Source: Magicicada septendecula (lineage: Eukaryota > Arthropoda > Insecta > Hemiptera > Cicadidae). Taken from it: a stretch of 64,000 nt of DNA. The translations under genes and the position numbers were made by a program. The DNA lies in contig CM068367.1 in assembly GCA_034769895.1 (NCBI GenBank), positions 705,468,885-705,532,884 of the forward strand. The letters are read 5' to 3'. This document shows, in pieces, positions 46,001-57,965 of the stretch. How positions within the stretch are numbered: the stretch's first letter is position 1; every line of letters starts with the position of its first letter. Below the pieces are notes generated by a model. The model was given only the letters and a program-made list of their open reading frames with translations. It was not told the origin of the DNA and made no database searches.

Positions 46001-47349
46001 GGATGCAAACACAAAAGAACTTATTTGTTAACATCAAGTAACATTAAACTCTTCCATTGTGTAGGAGAATAATTTTAGATTAAAATATCATGTGGTAAGT
46101 GTTTTTATACTAGTAAGCTCTCCGGCTGCAGAGCTTACAATTTTGAATGATATATTATTAGATAAAATCAACTGAATAAATTTTATTTTTTTAAAGGTGC
46201 GGATAAAGTTGCTTTGTATGTATGATTTTTAGTGTTAACCAAGAAACACCACAAGGAGGTTATAATACATTGAAATCACAGTTAATAAAGGTTTTGTTGT
46301 GTATATCAAAGTATAGTGAAAGAAAAAATTACAAAACGTTTACTACTCTACTACTTTTTTTGGTAAAATAACAGTTGTAAAGCTGACAATTTTGTGTGCG
46401 TGCATGCGTGCGTGCATGCGTGCGTGTGTGTGTGCGTGTGTGTGTGTGTGTTTAAATGAATACAATAAACACTAAAAATACTGCATTGGTTTTTTTAGTT
46501 AAATTTATAACCAAAGTGCCTAAATGACATACAATTGAATCCTAGCTTTTAAGTTCATGTATATGTCTATTAAATATCTATAGGTCTATATGTATTAACG
46601 TTTTTGCAATATATGTAATTGATTATAATACGTTATAATGTGTTTTTCTCAAACACAGCTTCGCATTTTTTGAAGGTGGTCTGAAATTTGCATGGGCTGT
46701 TAACAGATTTAATTTTGTCCAGTTGTTAAACATTTGACTGGAATTCATATTTTGAATACAGTTCCTCATAATGTAGTGCCCCACATAGAATCTTACAAAT
46801 ATTTTCAAAATTTTGACTTTCATTTTTGATCCACAGTGCCCTTAAAGTTAAAAATTCATTGTAAACACTACATCAGAGTTGAGGCTCCCTTTAGCTTATT
46901 ACCTGGCATAGTTTTTACAGTTTTTCAAAATTTTAACACATTTTAGACCCTGGAGTCTCAAACATTTTGAAATTTCAATATCTGAACACTATATTCACAT
47001 TGTGTGTAAAATTGTCTTATGGATACGCATGCCAAATGTTAAAATCGTTTGATGCATTCAAAAGTTGTCATACCCCAAAAGACAGACAGACAGATGCCAA
47101 ATTAAAACTGAAAACTTTTAAAACATTTTCAGTTAAGAGACCAGGACAGTTGTAAATCTGTTTTTTTCTATCAGCAACTTTCCTGAAGAGGAATAGTATT
47201 AGAGAAAACTCAATTCAGAAAAATCTAAATTTGGATTTCCCTTTTTGGATAACTGCTTTAAAAATTAATGATAGATCGTTATTTCGTGTAAACAATATAA
47301 TTTGTTTGCTATGATATAAATCGTATTTTTTTAAATCGTATTGCACGTA
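43016..47349. other. Long intron stretch; microsatellites only
   Basis: No gene recognised. A G/C-interspersed (GT)n tract lies at ~46393-46451. At 44701 a good acceptor (TTTCTTGCTTTACAG) precedes a short open stretch ending in a stop after RFIEEEV; this is unsupported and not called an exon. A phrase near 47085 (GACAGACAGACAG) is a short simple repeat. Confidence 0.45.
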
Positions 47350-48099
47350 CAGTGGACGCCCTCTTAACCGGTCAGCTCATGACCGGGGGGGGGGGGGGGG
47401 GGGGTCGGCCGGTTAAACCGAATTTTCTTTCAAACTGAGTTTTGTCAAACACAACATTAATCTAATAAAACATTTGGCGAAGTAAAGTAATAAAGTAATA
47501 ATTACTGCATTTATGATACGAAGAATACTGTAAATTTCAGTTACACTTAAATAATCTGTGATTGTTTTTTGCTTTTAGTTTTCAATGAATTTTTAAAAGC
47601 GCAGTCATGCCACTTTCTCATAAACGTGATACCAATAGCAGACGCCTCAGCTTGTTGATCGACGTATCGCAGTGCCAGCTGTAATGCCCCCAATGCATTT
47701 TGTGACTGACTTTTCCCTTACTGTCCTCTTCGTCTTTTTCTTCTTCGATCTCATCTTCGTTAATATCAGTTTGTAATTTCCTCATCAGTTTGAACACTTA
47801 TAATTTCTTTATCAGCCAAAGTTTTATTTTCAAGCTCTTGATCACTAGTTATCCATTCTTCGACGTCTCAAATAGCATCAGCAACTCACAAAATCACTTA
47901 CAGTAGTAACAATCGACACATGTCTTCACTTTGATAAATAAACCACTAAACTGACTAAAAATGTAAAATAAACAAGTGCAAATCATGCAAGTATTGATGA
48001 GCCGTTCGGTACCATATGAGTCATTGTTTATCTCACAGCCAGGCAGCCGGTTAAACCGGTGGCCAGTTAATCCGAGGCCGGTTAAGAGAGCGCCCACTG
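47350..48099 (-). mobile_element. Internally deleted Tigger derivative
   Basis: 750 bp with inverted ends CAGTGGACGCCCTCTTAACC (47350) and CCGGTTAAGAGAGCGCCCAC (to 48099). TA is intact on the left but AA on the right. The minus strand retains a Tigger C-terminal tail (VEEWITSDQELEN near 47.85 kb, then ALGALQLALRYVDQQAEASA near 47.66 kb), so it arose by loss of most of the transposase gene. A G20 run (47385-47404) sits just inside the left end. Confidence 0.82.
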
Positions 48100-49129
48100 A
48101 ACTTCATAATTTGTTAATGTGCTGATATCAAACTGACGTATATAAATCAAGTTATTTTGTGGTAAGGATTTTTATAACATCTGATCATAATCAATTTAAA
48201 TAAAATGATTGTTACCTATTTCTGTAGTATAGATGTTGACATTTCCTATTAAATGTTTAATGCATTGTAATAATTATAATTATGTAGTATACTGGATAGG
48301 TCTTGTTTACACTGGAAATCTCTTAAAATATAAATGTGCCTCCTGACCAATAGTTTCAGTGTAAAATAAATACCCTTCCCTGGATATTCACCATAAAGGA
48401 TTAGTTTTTGACCCCTTGTTTCAACCACTAAACCAAATCTGTACAGAAATACAGTTCTTTCTACCAAAAACTAAAATGTATTATATCATACAAGAAAGAA
48501 TTAGACAACAAAGTTACAAAATATTACAAAGTTGACTATAAAACATCACAGGAAGTAATGACAATCATAAAAGTCTATAAATAAAAGTAACATTTATAAC
48601 TATTGAAAGGAAAAAAATGTTATATAAAAATAAAGAAAGAAGAAATGCATAGCAAAATACAGTCATACAACTAGAACATACATCCAGACACTCTTGATCA
48701 ATTAGAAATATACAAACACATAGAAACAACATCCTAAACGAACACACACAATTTAAATTACATATACTATTTGAACATACTACACACACACAACATCGAT
48801 CTTTTGAACGACAGTGCTGTCACAAAAAACAAGTCAGACAGCGAACCTAGCGGCAGGCTCTGACGAAACTGCAATGGAGCAAAAACTGGTTTAGTCTATC
48901 AGATAAAAGTTCATAATTTTTTACTGATAAAAAATTAGTGATCTGAGTTAGTAGTGATATATTTATAATTCGTTAATCAACGAATGGACAATGGACAACA
49001 AAATCCAGGAATTCTTTGTCAGTATTTCATTAAGTTTGAAGGCAAAAGTACTTTCATATCAGTACCTTTAATGAAACGGTTGTCTTTCAAAATGTGCAAT
49101 AAATAAAGTACTGCATTGATATGTATTTT
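48100..49129. other. Intron DNA without recognised features
   Basis: AT-rich; no gene or terminal repeat seen. Confidence 0.5.
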
Positions 49130-49390
49130 TACTTCCATATTCCATAAGGAAATGGAAGTATGGTGATGGTGAAAAAAATCGTGTTCGAGATAATTGCAGA
49201 TTCTGATTGTACTACCCTCAAAACATGAAAAAATATCAGTATGGAGAACCATACATGACTTCCATGTTCTAAGATTTATATTTAAAATACTTTTCAATAT
49301 GAACTATTTCCATAGAAACTACTTCTTTCTTCAGCCTTAACCACAGTACTGTGATCACTAACGTATACCACCTCACGGTAGTGCACTCAA

Positions 49391-49445
49391 TTTTTACTGA
49401 TGATAGCAGTCGATAGCAGTGCCGAAACGTGTGGTTTTGTAGAAA
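49391..49445 (+). ncRNA. Damaged hammerhead-like motif, left arm
   Basis: CTGATGA (49397), T, AGCAGT...AGTGCC and GAAAC (49424-49428). Helix II has two mismatches, and the AC-GT-GT mini-helix is followed by G, which is not allowed at the cleavage position unless a longer helix III (AC...GT ending at 49440, then A) is used. Confidence 0.3.
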
Positions 49446-50734
49446 ACATTGTATCAAGCCCAAACAGCCCAGGAAGGAATTTTAACAACAAACTGCCGAT
49501 AACGTAGTACACATGACATATAAATAAGAATTATCCCCCACCCCCTTCAACTATCATTTTCATTTCTAGAAATTTACCCCCACCGCGTCCAACTAGCCTC
49601 TTCATTTATAGATATTTCATCTATGTTTCTACAGTGGATTATTATGAACTTCTTATCAGGATACTTTATCAAAAAATACTTTTAAGTACTTTACTCTTGT
49701 TAAAACATAAAACGCTGCAGGTAAACTACCCTTTCCCCGTAACCGATCTTCACCAAAATCAATAGGCCTTGAGTTTTTTGAGTTTTCTACAATTGAGGAA
49801 CGTACACAAAAAAATATTTGATTCTGTTTGAATGTGCGGCAGTTATTGTTCGTCATAGAAAAAATTACCGTTGTTAAAACAGTAATTTTTTCTATGACGA
49901 ACGATAACAGCCGCAAATTCAAACAGAATCGAATAGTTTTTTGCATACAGCCCTGAATTGTAGAGTACTCAAGGTCTGTTGATTTTGGTGAAGATCGGTT
50001 AAGGGAAAGGGGTAGTTTACCTCCAACATTTTATGTTTTAACAATGGTAATTTTTTCTATGACGAACAATAACTGCCGCACATTCAAACAGAATCAAATA
50101 TTTTTTTGCATACTTTACTGAATTGTAAAGGACTGAAGGCCTATTGATTTTGGTGAAGATCGGTTAAGGGAAATGGGTAGTTAACCTGCAACGTTTTATG
50201 TTTTAACAATAAATTTTCCTATGACAAAAGATTGCCGCACATTCAAACAGAATCAAATATTTTTTTGCATACATTCCTGAATTGTTAAGTACTCAAGATC
50301 TGTTTGGTGAAGATCGGTTGAGGGAAAGGGGTAGTTTACCAGCAACACTTTATGTTTTAACAACGGTAATTATTTCTATGACGAACGATAACTGCCGCAC
50401 ATTCAAACAGAATCAAATATTTTTTTGTGTACATTCCTGAATTGTAGAAAACTCAAGGCCTATTGATTTTGGTGAAGATCGGTTACGGTATTTTTTGATA
50501 AAGTATCCTGATAAGAAGTTCATAATAATCCACTGTAGAAACGTCGATGGAATATCTATAAATGAAGAGGCTAGTTGAAGGGGGTGGGGTAATTTTCTAT
50601 AAATGAAAATGATAGTTGAAGTGGGAGGGGATAATTTTTATTTATATGTCATGTGTACTACATTATCCACAACAAAGAAGTAGTTTGTTGTTAAAATTCC
50701 TTCCCGGGCTGTTTGGCCGTGGTCCAATGTTTTG

Positions 50735-50785
50735 TACAAAACCAGACGTTTTGGCAGTGCTATCGACTGCCATCATCAGTGAAAA
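50735..50785 (-). ncRNA. Damaged hammerhead-like motif, right arm
   Basis: Minus strand CTGATGA, T, GGCAGT/ACTGCC perfect hairpin, but AAAA instead of GAAA, so the core is broken. Complementary damage to the left arm. Confidence 0.3.
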
Positions 50786-50943
50786 TCGAGTGCGCTAACG
50801 TGAGGTGGTATACGTTAGTGACCACAGTACTGTGGTTAAGGCTGAAGAAAGAAGTAGTTTCTATCGAAATATTCATTTTGAAAATGGTTTTAAATATAAA
50901 TCTTAGAACATGGAAGTCGTGTATGGTTCCATACCGATATTTG

Positions 50944-51600
50944 TATTTTTTATGGTGTATAATAGCATTTTACATTACTAAAAAAAACAAGAAAAATAGA
51001 AAAACCGGATTTTTTTATAGAAATTTATAAAAAAGCTGCTTTAAAACATTTTTAATCTCTGGGTATTTTACCCCACGAGAAGAACAGATGCTCCCAAGTG
51101 ATGGAGCGTGTGCTGTTCAAATGGGAAAAGGATTTTCTAAGAATAAAACGAATGGACTAGATCTAATTTACCAGTTTGGGATGAACAAGCTTAAGGAAGG
51201 AGCAGTGTTATTCTCTGATGATTATGTAATATTTATAAAGTTTATGTAACACTAGTTCATAGGTTAGCTGAATAACAGGGAGGAATATTTTAGACTTTTG
51301 TGCTTTTGAGACATTTGCTTGACAATTTTTGACTGAAACATCTAATAAACAACACTATAGAACTGGCTAACTATATAAATATTGCGCATTGCCATTTGAA
51401 TTTTCCAAATTGAAGCAGTAAGGGTGGATTTGTATAATTTATTAGGGGGAATAGTTAAACTTATTATATATTGTTACATGATATTTTTCCCATCATCTTG
51501 TTGTATGATTGCCTAAGTAAAGATATTTACAAACCCTAGGAAAGTACCAGGAAACATAAAGTAGCCTGCTTAAATGACTACTAATTATAGGTTTTATACT
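50944..51600. other. Intron DNA without recognised features
   Basis: No gene seen. Confidence 0.5.
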
Positions 51601-51603
51601 AAT

Positions 51604-51965
51604 GACTAATCATAAATAATGTTTTAATAATTATGTTTGAACTATTAAAGTTAGTAAGACTAGAAGGACAATGTTTTGTAAATACTTACCATGTTAATAC
51701 TTATCCCACTATGTGTGTGAAAGTTGAGATTAACTCATAAGTTCAATAAGAGTTGTGTTATGTTTATAAGGGAAGTGATTAATAATAAATAATGTTTTAA
51801 TAATTATGTTTTGAGATATTAAAGTTAGTAAGTAAGGAGGACAATGTTTTGGGGACTACTTACCAGGTGAATACCAGTTTTATTATGTTTGTAAAACTGG
51901 AATGGATCCATAAGTTTAATGAGAATTGCTATATGTTTCATAATAGTTGTGAGTAATTAATTGTG
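51604..51965 (+). repeat. Diverged two-unit tandem duplication (~175 bp)
   Basis: AATAATGTTTTAATAATTAT, then TTAAAGTTAGTAAG, GGACAATGTTTTG, TACTTACCA and CATAAGTT-AAT-AGA occur in the same order at ~51615 and again at ~51788. A weaker echo (TAATTATAAATAATGTT) lies at ~52205. Confidence 0.75.
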
Positions 51966-54398
51966 TGATGTTGATTGATAATATATGCTGTAATATTATT
52001 TAAACAAATGTTAATGTTGTTGGAAGGGTACAAAAATTATAATAATAGAGATATTTGTGAAACTAGGTATGTTAGGCCTAGATAGTTAAGGAATTTGGAA
52101 AAGAGTTTACAGTAAAACTAGAATAATTAATGTCATGATGAACTATGTTATTACTGATTGTATCTAACAGTTTTTAGTAAAGTGAAGGGTATAACAAAGA
52201 ACTAATTATAAATAATGTTGTACAAATAGTTAAAAGTGTAACTAGTAACTCTGGAAATATGGAATGGAAACTAATCAAAAGTGATATCAAAACAATCAGT
52301 GTTCCATCAGAAATTCAAAGATACTAGTATCGTGAAGATCAGAGATCGTATAAAAAAGTTATAACAATTTTAAGAAAATTGTATGTAAGATGTTAGAAGT
52401 TTGTTTATTTTGAGGCTCAGAGAGAACCATAGTAACTCAAGATGATACAGTTTAAACCAATGAAAGATAAAAATAATTAGGGATTCCATTATTAGAACTG
52501 AACGAGAAAGGATGATATAAAAAAATAAGAAACCAATCTAAAATATTTCGAGTGTAATAACAGTGAAGATAATTAAAGTTAAATCATTTTTAAAAGATCA
52601 AATGTTTAGAAGAAAGAAGTAAACAGTTATTCGAAAGAAGGAAGCCGATTAACATACAAAGAAACAAATTCAACATATCCAGGAAGGGAAGTATTTTTGC
52701 TAATAACTAAACTGAAGAAATTACCTTATGTCCCAAGTTTACACTTAACAAAGAAACTGTTTACACTTTTTGATTAAAATTATATTTGAACTTTCACTGG
52801 GAAAATAATTAATAAACAGTCTTATTTTCATGGTAAAAACTATTTATGTAGGGTAATATGACCATTTAAAGTGTATTAAACATTGAAAATACGTAGTTCA
52901 ACATAACCTAGACACTGAACATTGTAAAGTTAGTAATAAACTCTTGTTAAGACACTCTGTATTTAATTCTAAGTCCATGTATTTTGGTACTTTTCCGAAG
53001 ATCATTGTAGTTTATACCGTAGTCAAAAGGATCTAACGTAAAACAGTTTTAATTGTATATTATTTATTAATTATTAAAACGCAAATATTTTATACCCTGA
53101 GAGGTGGGAGTAACTGCTGCCATTCTGAGCAAATTTAAAGAACAGCCGGCAAGACTTTGTTAATAATTATATTTTTCTTTTAACAATATTTAATAAGGAG
53201 AATAAAGGATTTGAGTTAAATAACACATATAAAAGGGTTTCTTTTCTTTACTTAGTTGATAGTTTTATGTATATGATATTATGTATAACATATAATCGAA
53301 TGTTAATTTTTTGATCAACTGGCATAGGTTGGTAACACTCCTGACAAGAAAAGTATGGCACAAGGTTTGAATCTGCCTTACTGAAAATTAGTATTCATAG
53401 TATTATATTAAATAAAAGATATTAAAAAAGATAAAAATTAGAAGGAAAAGAAACCCTTGTGATATATGCAATATTACTTACCGATTAACCAATACATTTT
53501 ATTTGCAACATATGATTGCAAATTGGCGCTCAACCAACATTACCCTGACAACATAATAATCCTTAAAATTACAGAAATTCTCAAATTGCTGCAACCAACG
53601 TGTAGCTTTTAACCCCTATATAATTGTCTTGTAACAAATTGATGCCAACAATTTGGAGCTTAATAAATAAACACAGAAATAACGTGTTGTAACAATATCC
53701 ATATGTAGTGAAAGTGTAAAGTGTTAACTATTATATGGACTGCTGTCATTTGGTGAATTTATTAATTGTAGTGATAGCATGTACTGCACAATTGTATAAC
53801 TAGAACTATTGTAATATGAGTATTTCTGTTTCATGAAAGTATTAAAGTTAGTAATTATTAATTTCTGTGGCATCAATAATTTATTATTCCACTGTTTGAA
53901 GATAATGAACTGCTCAATTGTTTATAACAAATGTTTTCTAATGAAAGTGAGAATATACTGTTTTCATATAGTGATAATAATGGATGAAAAATATGTTTGT
54001 GCACTTTTTTATACTTTTTCATAATTACTAAAAACTTCGTATAAATAACTGCCATTAAAGATATATTTTTCATTTGTAATAAACGTTTAGTACAGTAGCA
54101 CAATAACTTCTTATAAAATACTTTATAATGTAATTGACATTTTTGTCTTTGTATTTGGATATCCAGAATCATTTTACTAAATCATAAATTCTATAGTACA
54201 AAAACTTTTTTCATTTGTATTATTAGCATTGTCAATAGCAACAAAATAAATATAACATCTGAATTTTTGTATACTGTGATGCATGGTGTCAGCTGGAATC
54301 AATACTGGACCAACTGGCAGTTTGAACTTGGTCTGATATATCAGTTAATTCTGCAGGATAAATTTTCAGTAACATCTTTTTATAATATATGAAATATA

Positions 54399-54405
<7 letters not shown>
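51966..54405. other. AT-rich intron DNA
   Basis: No coding signal or terminal repeats recognised. Confidence 0.5.

Positions 54406-54440
<35 letters not shown>
54406..54440. repeat. (AT)n microsatellite
   Basis: About 35 bp of alternating A/T, 22 bp before the hammerhead-like motif. Confidence 0.95.
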
Positions 54441-54443
<3 letters not shown>

Positions 54444-54461
54444 AGTATAATTTCAATTCTC

Positions 54462-54509
54462 TATGTCTGAAGATGACAGTATAAGAAACTGTTGAAACAA
54501 TGTAATATA
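54462..54509 (+). ncRNA. Solitary hammerhead-ribozyme-like motif
   Basis: TATGT, CTGAAGA (54467-54473), T, GACAGT/ACTGTT hairpin, GAAA (54494-54497), AC-AAT-GT mini-helix, A, then ATATA pairing with TATGT (one G-U). The best helix I of the set (5 bp). It is in sense orientation in the intron 290 bp upstream of exon 3. No inverted partner was found nearby. Confidence 0.5.
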
Positions 54510-54797
54510 AAAATACAAATAAATATATTATTGTGTGAAAAATATTAATAAGACAGCACATAAACCAATTGTGCTGTTAAAACATATCTGTTATAGATAC
54601 TCTTAATTTTGTGAAATGCAAATTAAAAGCTTTTTATATGTTTTTTTTTGTAATGTTAATATAAAATATTTGAAACAAGGAAAGCAACAAAATCTAGTCC
54701 CAAAAAGAGAACACTGTTTGTACCAACCAGCCTCTCTCAAAACAGACTGCTGATGAAGTTTTAAAAGATGGTATGAAGAGAATATGTTGTGTTTCAG

Positions 54798-55017
54798 CTA
54801 CATGAAAGCCAGATTCGCGATGTGTGTTTCTTAAATGGATCATGGCCATGGGCACGTGGTCACCAGTCTAGTATTTTGACTGCTGGTTATGAAGGTACAA
54901 TTAAAATTTGTACTCTAGATGGAAGAGTTCTTCACTCTTTTCATGCAGGCCACTGTGTTAATACAGTCTGTCCAACTCCAGAAGCTTTCAATCACTGTGC
55001 TGAGGATGGATTTTACA
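54798..55017 (+). CDS. Exon 3 of the WD40-repeat protein
   Basis: 220 bp, acceptor TTGTGTTTCAG, donor ACA|GTAAGTG, entering in phase 0 and leaving in phase 1. It reads LHESQIRDVCFLNGSWPWAR, SSILTAGYEGTIKICTLDGR and VLHSFHAGHCVNTVCPTPEA to EDGFY. 'LHESQIRDVCF ... ILTAGYEGTIKICTLDG' is a clear WD40 blade (His ... Asp ... Gly-Tyr-Glu-Gly turn), here with a variant end instead of Trp-Asp. It follows exon 2 after a 27-kb intron, with reading frame and fold continuing. The next Ser codon is split and completed by exon 4. Confidence 0.88.
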
Positions 55018-55560
55018 GTAAGTGTATGTTAAAAAATTAATCCAACCTTTATTTTTATGCACAATTCTCATGGTAGTTATTTCTCATAGTTTTTAGGTAC
55101 TATTTTTATTATACAGTCACTGTGTTACATTGGACTCACTAAATTTGTACCCAGAGCATTGTTGCTTTGGAAACTGTAACACCCGTTGTATTGACATTTT
55201 TAAATATAAATTTTGCTGAATTCTTAAATATATTGCTTTAGTTTGAACATCTTAATACAAACGATAACATTATAAATCACATTGGGCCACTTCTTTCTCT
55301 ATTATTTTGAATGTTCATCACTTCTTTCACAGCACTTAACAATTATTATTTAAGGCACTTTCACTTGTGAAAAACGTACTCTTTCTCTATAGCTAGCAAA
55401 TATTTCGAAGTTCTTCGTATTATCAAAAACTAAAATCAGTAATTGAGAATGTTCAAAGATGAACAATTCACAAAATTTAAAATTCAAAGAATACTAAATC
55501 CAAAAACTGTAAAGCGGTTATTAAAAAATCTTACAAAATCATCTTAAAAGATCCTAAACT
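55018..55560. other. Short intron, first part
   Basis: No feature recognised. Confidence 0.5.
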
Positions 55561-55564
55561 TATA

Positions 55565-55900
55565 TAACAATATGTGTCTTTTGTGAAAGCTGTAGACAGA
55601 ATGAATAATATCAGTTTAGTGATGTCACCACTTACAGTTGACGCAGCTGCAGAATACACTAAAAGGATATATTTTCAAGTACAACTCTGGTTGAAAGACA
55701 ATATCCTTCAAAGAAAATATGTAGTAAAAATTTATGGCATTTTAATACCAGTTACCATGAATCAGCAATGAGCTCCTAATTTGTTGCAGATGACTTTTTG
55801 CAGACACAAAAATGGCTATGGCAATGTTCATGGTTGTCAAAAAGCTAGTTTGTATGCAGTCAAGCTTGTAGGGATTAGTGCTGGTTCAATACAAATGTAT
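55565..55900 (+). pseudogene. Remnant of a repeat-encoded protein with a Cys-rich tail (family unnamed)
   Basis: SFVKAVDRMNNISLVMSPLT, AAAEYTKRIYFQVQLWLKDN, YGILIPVTMN and, after a frame break, LLQMTFCRHKNGYGNVHGCQ KASLY. I know this order (VKA ... LPPT--AA--H--RVY-QVQ-WL ... LIPVT ... FCKCKKGC--C-C) from an uncharacterised open frame repeated widely in arthropod genomes, where the end is Cys-rich. Here most of the expected cysteines are replaced and a stop follows MNQQ, so it is a dead copy. Function of the family is unknown to me. Confidence 0.55.
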
Positions 55901-55960
55901 TAGTTGCCAGTAATGATCTATGCTGTAGGCTGTAATATAGACTTGGATGTTGGCTCTGAC

Positions 55961-56082
<122 letters not shown>

Positions 56083-56129
56083 TAGATTAAAATAAAAACA
56101 AAAAAAAGTAAATAATATATTTTCCCCAG

Positions 56130-56232
56130 GTTTAATTCTGAGTGGTGGTGATATGGTGTCAGCATATGTTCCAGAGTCTGGTATTCAGGAACACTTGAAA
56201 GAACATAAAGATTTTCCTATTTGGAAACTAAA
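56130..56232 (+). CDS. Exon 4 of the WD40-repeat protein (last visible)
   Basis: 103 bp, acceptor ATATTTTCCCCAG, donor AAA|GTGAGT. It completes the Ser codon of exon 3 and reads LILSGGDMVSAYVPESGIQE, HLKEHKDFPIWKLK, leaving in phase 2. 'ILSGGDMVSAYVPESG' fits a further propeller strand pair. No stop codon, so more exons follow, but none was found before 64000; the next intron is filled by an LTR element. The total visible protein is ~230 residues (about three blades), so roughly half or less of a typical seven-bladed propeller. Confidence 0.85.
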
Positions 56233-56445
56233 GTGAGTAGAATGAGATACAAAATCTTTTATTACATCTTGTTTTATATTGTCAGTTCATGTGGGGTATG
56301 AAGTGACTCTTTTGCTGAGCAATACGCGACAACAAACTTACTGCTACCAACATTTATCTGTTACTGTTACATCATAGATACTGTTTCCTGCAGACAAGAT
56401 AAAAATATACATATAACCTCCTGCTGCCTCCCAGATCAAATTGGT

Positions 56446-56873
56446 TGTAACTGTTAGAAAAATAAAGTAAAAAGAAGAAACGAAACCCCGATTATTACTA
56501 TTCTTTTCGACTTACTTTTACAAGATCGGAAGATTCCCAAAGCCCCAAGGTCGCCACCACATTTTTTGGAGGAAATGTGGAAACCATTTCACTTTCCCGA
56601 AGAAAACAATTTTGATAAATGAACAAAACTCCCGTGCAGAAAAAATTCCAGAGCTGTCTAGGCGAACTTATTGACACAGAGAATGGGTTTCGGGTAGACT
56701 GCATAATTAACTAAACTAACACATTATATTGAAAATTCTTATTTTATTTTATCAAAACACATTGTACTTTAATTTGTTGATGTTAACAAGAAAATATAAT
56801 AAAAAAAAAAATATAAAATCTTCAACTGCAAATCAGTGCTTTGTTTTTATCTTTAGTGCTTACTACACCGTTT

Positions 56874-56955
<82 letters not shown>

Positions 56956-57561
56956 CCCTCCCCCTCCCATACCACCTGTTAAGATCTCATTATTTTTAAA
57001 AGGTAATTTTACTGTTTTTCATGATATTGTTTTAAAAAGTCAATTTTGTATACTTTCACCAAATTTACTACGCCTTTATGTTTACTTAGCTCTTTCGGTG
57101 AGGAGTCTCCTGTTGGTTGCAAAATGAGTCATAATTCGCTTTCCCGACGAGAAAAGCACAAAAAATTGTCCCAAACGTCCAATTTATATTCACATTTTTT
57201 GTTTCGAGTAAATTCACACTTCTATTATCATTTTTAAAACTCTTGCAAGAAACTCGGTAGGCCTACCGTAACTGCCCGCGGGCACTAATAGAACACATGT
57301 GTACTGTTCGGTTGTTGGCTGGAGACTGGGGCGCTCCGCTTGCGTTTCTGCGCCACAATTCCGTTCAAATACGCATTTGAAACCAGTTCATTCCGGTTAC
57401 CTCCACCTGTCCCTCCTTTGGATTGACGTCATTTGTTTTTCACTTGATCGTAACGGCGTCTGGCCGTCAACCACTCCTAACTCTGACTTACTTCGTCTTT
57501 GTTAACAAAATTGTGTGATTCACTGTCTAAAATACAATTCGTTACATAATGTACCGTTACA
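56446..57561 (-). repeat. 3' LTR of the second gypsy-type element
   Basis: 1116 bp, TGTAACTG...CCGTTACA. The first ~280 bp match 63371-63651 closely. Contains a (CT)n tract at 56876-56953. Confidence 0.82.
56876..56953. repeat. (CT)n microsatellite inside the LTR
   Basis: About 78 bp of CT followed by a C-rich run. Confidence 0.97.
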
Positions 57562-57590
57562 AGACCCCCCCCCCAATGAGAGGTTTTATG
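57562..57590 (-). other. Polypurine tract of the second LTR element
   Basis: Plus strand AGACCCCCCCCCCAATGAGA; the minus strand therefore presents a G-rich tract directly before the LTR start. Confidence 0.6.
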
Positions 57591-57965
57591 TCTAAAAACA
57601 TAACAACTCTCATTGCCTAAACCTAGGAGGATCAGTGAGGATATGGCGCCACGACCCCCCTTACTTCCTGATTAAAAGTTGGGTACTTACCCCCTTATCC
57701 AGTGGCTGTAGTCATACCCGCATGACTTTACTGGACTTCCCTCTTCAGGATCCCAACACCGTAAAGCTGACAGGCACTTGGCGACCTTGCCCTGACGAGC
57801 TGGCCAGCACAGGTTCGCCTCCACAGTTCCACACAGATTCTGTGACAACAAAAGCAAAACATTATTAAATGGTCTTTCATTAATCCATATCCCTGCACTG
57901 ATTTGGGTTCCTCCTAGAAGTACTGATTTGTGGTATCTGTAGTATCTTAACACCCAAATAACATA

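Larger units (their letters stand above)
49130..50943. mobile_element. Large inverted-repeat element with tandem-repeat core
   Basis: Arms of ~450 bp (49231-49679 and 50488-50943) are inverted copies with moderate divergence. Between them are 4-5 units of ~155 bp (GATTCTGTTTGAA / GAAGATCGGTTAAGGGAAAG family), the first reversed relative to the rest. The segment 49130-49230 outside the left arm is the reverse complement of 10975-11080. The family is therefore the same as the 10560-11395 repeat. Each arm has a damaged hammerhead-like core (left +49397-49427, right -50749-50779). Resemblance to the inverted Penelope-like elements is structural; no coding sequence is left. Confidence 0.7.
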
